Shown: positions 61,280-64,000 of the stretch, piece by piece
How positions within the stretch are numbered: the first letter of the stretch is position 1
How the letters are laid out: every line of letters begins with the position of its first letter
Source of the DNA: Nostoc cf. commune SO-36
GTDB lineage: Bacteria; Cyanobacteriota; Cyanobacteriia; Cyanobacteriales; Nostocaceae
DNA: 64,000 nt
Reading direction: 5' to 3'
Assembly: GCF_023734775.1 (NCBI RefSeq)
Contig: NZ_AP025732.1
Coordinates: 5,268,501-5,332,500 of the forward strand
Notes under the pieces: generated by a model
The model's database searches: none
Seen by the model: only the letters and a program-made list of their open reading frames with translations
Told to the model about the DNA's origin: nothing
Position numbers and translations under genes: made by a program

Positions 61280-62269
61280 CTCTGTGTGCAGTCTGGATAC
61301 GCCACACACCCGCAGGCGACCAAGAATTAGTCTTTGCAACCGATAGCTGTCTTTCTGCTGGCGAACGCTGGGAAGCAGGAGTAAAACTGTTTGAATTGCC
61401 CCGAAGAGACTGTTTCATCTGTTTTGCAGGCGAAACCAACCGCGCATACCCGATGATTCTCAACCTAATTCAAACAATTAACACTTCTCCCGCCCTGAAA
61501 AATCCCCAAACCGATTTATTAGATATACTAAATCATACAAAATCTCTCTTCACCGACCTCGCCCAAGCCATTGATCTCAGTGAACTGAGTCGCCCAAAAC
61601 TACGACGATGCAAGAAGCGAAGCTCAATTTATATTCGGCGGTTGGCGCTGGCAAACCAGTGAATTTTCTGTATGGCGGCTGTCCTACGATCTAAAACAAG
61701 AAGTATTTACAGCCCAACGTTACTTCTTGGATGATTCTCAACCAGTCTGTTTCATTGGTGATCTTGAAAGTGACGATTTGATTTTAGAGCTTTACGAAGA
61801 GGTCGGCATCAAAGACATCAAGCTAGATATGCAACCATTAAAACTACTCATCAACAAAATTCGGGATACTTCGCTTCTTTCATCCGGTATCAGAGGCGCA
61901 CCACAAATCGGGAAAGTTTATCGCTCAGGAAATTGCAAAGTCTTTGGTGTTCTGTGGCAATCTAGTAATGGCAAACCTCACTATCAAGGTCGTCCCATTG
62001 TTGGTATCCAAAATTTAGTGCATCAGTATTTTGACCCCGATACCTGCGAACTCATAAACAATCTGCCTGATAAAAAACCAGACATAGTAAAATTTTTACA
62101 TAACGATGAAATCAGTTTTGTCAACCTTTGCTACAACGAAAAAGACGATTTAAAGGTAGACTTAAATGAATTCCAGCGCGGCAAATTACACGAAATTCTC
62201 CGTCAGGTTGCTTATGAGCAATTTTTAACCGCCGTGAAAATCATTGAACAGACTGAGGCACAACCATGA
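61276..62269 (+). pseudogene. Proteasome-like Ntn-hydrolase candidate in the type I RM operon (one frameshift)
   Basis: Two same-strand frames form one ~330-residue protein broken between 61586 and 61662, near 61607, where ...LSRPKLRR passes to DARSEAQFIFGGWRWQTSEF. After Met1 comes Thr2 (MTLCAVWIRH), then VFATDSCLSAG with Asp23, GVKLFEL with Lys37 and FICFAGETNRAYPMIL; the order Thr-Asp-Lys and the strand pattern fit the proteasome-beta/HslV fold. The later FIFGGWRW...YDLKQEVFTAQRY...VCFIGD also fits. The C-terminal ~110 residues are unique. It overlaps hsdS and hsdR by ATGA at both ends. The family assignment is inferred from pattern only. Confidence 0.55.
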
Positions 62270-64000
62270 TTGCAACTGTTCAGACAACTGAAAAAGCTTT
62301 TGAAAATGCAATTATTCACGCTTTAGTGAGTAATGGTGGCTATGAAGAAGGCAATGCTAGCAACTTTACTCAAGAATTAGCGCTTGATAAAGTCATCCTG
62401 CTACGGTTTATTCAAACTTCTCAGCCAGAAGCATGGCAAAACCTGACAGACATTCATGGTGCTGAAGTTGAACCTAAGTTCATCCAACGGTTGTGCCAAG
62501 AATTGGAAAATCGCGGGATGTTAGACGTGCTGCGCTATGGCATTATTGACTACGGTGTACGCTTCAAATTGGCATTCTTCAAACCTGCCAGCAGTCTAAA
62601 CCCCGATACTTTAGCACTTTATGAGCAAAATATCCTGACTGTGACTCGTCAGGTGCATTACAGTGCTAATCATGAAAACTCCCTAGATTTGCTGCTGAGT
62701 ATTAATGGCTTACCAGTCGCTACGGTAGAACTAAAAAACCAGTTCACTGGACAAAATGTAGAAAAAGCCAAGCACCAGTATATTCAAGACCGGGATAACC
62801 GAGATTTGTTATTTCAATTCAAGCGGCGTTCTTTGGTGCATTTTGCCGTAGACCCCGATGAAATCTGGATGACTACGCGCATTGATGGCAGTAACACCCG
62901 TTTTCTTCCCTTCAACAAAGGCTATAACAAAGGTGCAGGCAACCCACCCAACCCAAAGGGTTACAAAACCGCTTACCTTTGGGATGATATCTGGGCAAAA
63001 GACAGTTGGCTAAATATCATATCTCGTTTTTTGCACCTAGAGCAAGAAAACATTAAACTAAACCACAAATCTGCCAAAAAAGAAAGCCTCATCTTTCCTC
63101 GGTTTCACCAATTAGATGTAGTTCGCAAGCTAACCGCAGATGCCAAAGTTAAGGGGACAGGACAAGATTACCTAATTCAGCATTCTGCTGGTAGTGGCAA
63201 AAGTAATTCGATCGCCTGGTTAGCATATCAACTTGCTAGCTTATATAATGACCAAGAGGAGCGAGTTTTCGATTTAGTCATCGTCATCACTGATAGAAAA
63301 GTATTAGACCAGCAACTCCAAAACACGATTTACCAGTTTGAGCATAAGCAAGGAGTCGTGCAAAAAATTGATAAAAACTCTGCACAACTAGCTGAGGCGT
63401 TGGTTTCTGGCACTAACATCATTATTACTACCTTACAGAAATTTCCTTTTGTCTTAGATAAGATTCGGGAAATCTTAGAAAAAAACAAGATTGGCGAACT
63501 ACCAAAACGTAATTACGCCCTAATTGTGGACGAAGCCCACAGTTCTCAAAGTGGCGAAGCGTCCAAGAAAATGAAAGAAGTGCTTTCTATCAACGATTTA
63601 AGTCTTTCAGCCAAGCAAGAAAGCATGGTTAACGAGGAAGATGATATTGAAGATAACATCCGCAAGTCGATGCGTAGCCGTGGTAAACAACCAAATTTGA
63701 GCTTCTTTGCCTTCACAGCCACACCCAAGCCAAAAACCTTAGAAGACTTTGGCCACATGAACTCCCAAGGGCAAACAGAACCTTTTCATCTATATTCCAT
63801 GCGGCAGGCAATTGAAGAAGGTTTCATCATGGATGTGTTGCAAAATTACACAACCTACAGAACTTTCTTCAAAATCAATAAGGCGATCGCAGACGATCCT
63901 AATATTAGCAAAAAGAAAACGAGTCGAGCGATCGCTAAATTTTTATCACTCCATCCACACAACGTAGCCCAAAAAACTCAAGTTATTATCGAGCATTTTC
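62266..64000 (+). CDS. hsdR: Type I restriction enzyme HsdR (runs off the window)
   Basis: HsdR is the nuclease and DNA translocase of the type I complex. The first 578 residues are visible. The N-terminal nuclease domain has the PD-(D/E)xK region with SLDLLLSINGLPVATVELKNQF (Glu-Leu-Lys ~155-157). The SF2 helicase core has Walker A HSAGSGKSNSIAW (from ~306), motif II DEAHSSQSG (from ~422) and motif III FFAFTATPKPKT. The ATG overlaps the stop of the Ntn-hydrolase-like gene (ATGA). The remaining helicase half is beyond 64000. No frameshift is seen in the visible part. Confidence 0.95.
   Translation, partial: MIATVQTTEKAFENAIIHALVSNGGYEEGNASNFTQELALDKVILLRFIQTSQPEAWQNLTDIHGAEVEPKFIQRLCQELENRGMLDVLRYGIIDYGVRFKLAFFKPASSLNPDTLALYEQNILTVTRQVHYSANHENSLDLLLSINGLPVATVELKNQFTGQNVEKAKHQYIQDRDNRDLLFQFKRRSLVHFAVDPDEIWMTTRIDGSNTRFLPFNKGYNKGAGNPPNPKGYKTAYLWDDIWAKDSWLNIISRFLHLEQENIKLNHKSAKKESLIFPRFHQLDVVRKLTADAKVKGTGQDYLIQHSAGSGKSNSIAWLAYQLASLYNDQEERVFDLVIVITDRKVLDQQLQNTIYQFEHKQGVVQKIDKNSAQLAEALVSGTNIIITTLQKFPFVLDKIREILEKNKIGELPKRNYALIVDEAHSSQSGEASKKMKEVLSINDLSLSAKQESMVNEEDDIEDNIRKSMRSRGKQPNLSFFAFTATPKPKTLEDFGHMNSQGQTEPFHLYSMRQAIEEGFIMDVLQNYTTYRTFFKINKAIADDPNISKKKTSRAIAKFLSLHPHNVAQKTQVIIEHF

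Noticed and set aside
1..64000. tRNA and rRNA genes
   Set aside because: I looked for T-loop and CCA-end patterns and rRNA signatures and found none that hold together; a dedicated scan would settle it.

Overview
The window looks like chromosomal DNA of a filamentous, heterocyst-type cyanobacterium (Nostocales, Nostoc-like). The grounds are the very frequent HIP1 octamer GCGATCGC, the photosystem II genes psbN and psbH, a small protein like the C-terminal domain of Mo-nitrogenase, cyanobacterial versions of minCDE, and many families of short dispersed repeats that Nostoc genomes carry. Placement below order is inference.

Layout. 1-3 kb: a truncated class A beta-lactamase-like gene, trmJ and a small membrane protein. 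3-8 kb: a kinase/DOMON-like pair, a hairpin-bounded relic, then leuC-leuD. 8-14 kb: an RTX-like calcium-binding protein with a 513-bp duplication, a TPR-CHAT protease-like protein, and an exported protein. 14-19 kb: a membrane protein, an old yellow enzyme, a CYTH phosphatase, an acetyltransferase, a methyltransferase and the Mo-nitrogenase-like protein. 19-23.4 kb: an OmpR-type regulator followed by a compact arsenosugar set (arsM, a PiT phosphate transporter, arsS). 23.6-28.7 kb: a twice-frameshifted gene and a GH38 alpha-mannosidase carrying several in-frame repeat insertions. 28.7-34 kb: psbN/psbH, tatA, pth, a truncated rpsU relic, an SPFH protein, folP and tpiA. 34-37 kb: a small integrase module with repeated ATGCTCA sites and candidate attachment repeats. 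37-46 kb: a dynamin-like GTPase, part of a polyamine-type ABC transporter, a sugar-acid kinase and minC-minD-minE. 46-57.7 kb: an exported protein, fmt, a desaturase, DUF6464, three broken genes (FAD oxidoreductase, TnpB, methyltransferase) and a modB-modC fusion. 57.9-64 kb: a type I restriction-modification operon, hsdM-hsdS-X-hsdR, running off the end.

The most interesting system is that last operon. A gene with features of a proteasome-like Ntn hydrolase (Thr after the initiator Met, then Asp and Lys in matching order) lies between hsdS and hsdR, with ATGA overlaps on both sides, so it appears translationally coupled to the restriction enzyme. In this sequence it carries one frameshift.

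The second theme is repeat traffic. A 30-bp short dispersed repeat has entered two unrelated genes (alpha-mannosidase and tnpB) in the same reading frame, giving the same peptide SDSxALASLRAS. Other intergenic repeats sit in the alpha-mannosidase, in the ModB-ModC linker and at the start of minC. Several miniature inverted-repeat elements are also visible.

Five loci are broken by single-base shifts, and rpsU is only a fragment. Either the genome is decaying or the assembly has indel errors; the shifts I inspected are not in long homopolymers. All calls come from reading the sequence and from knowledge of the families; no database search was made.
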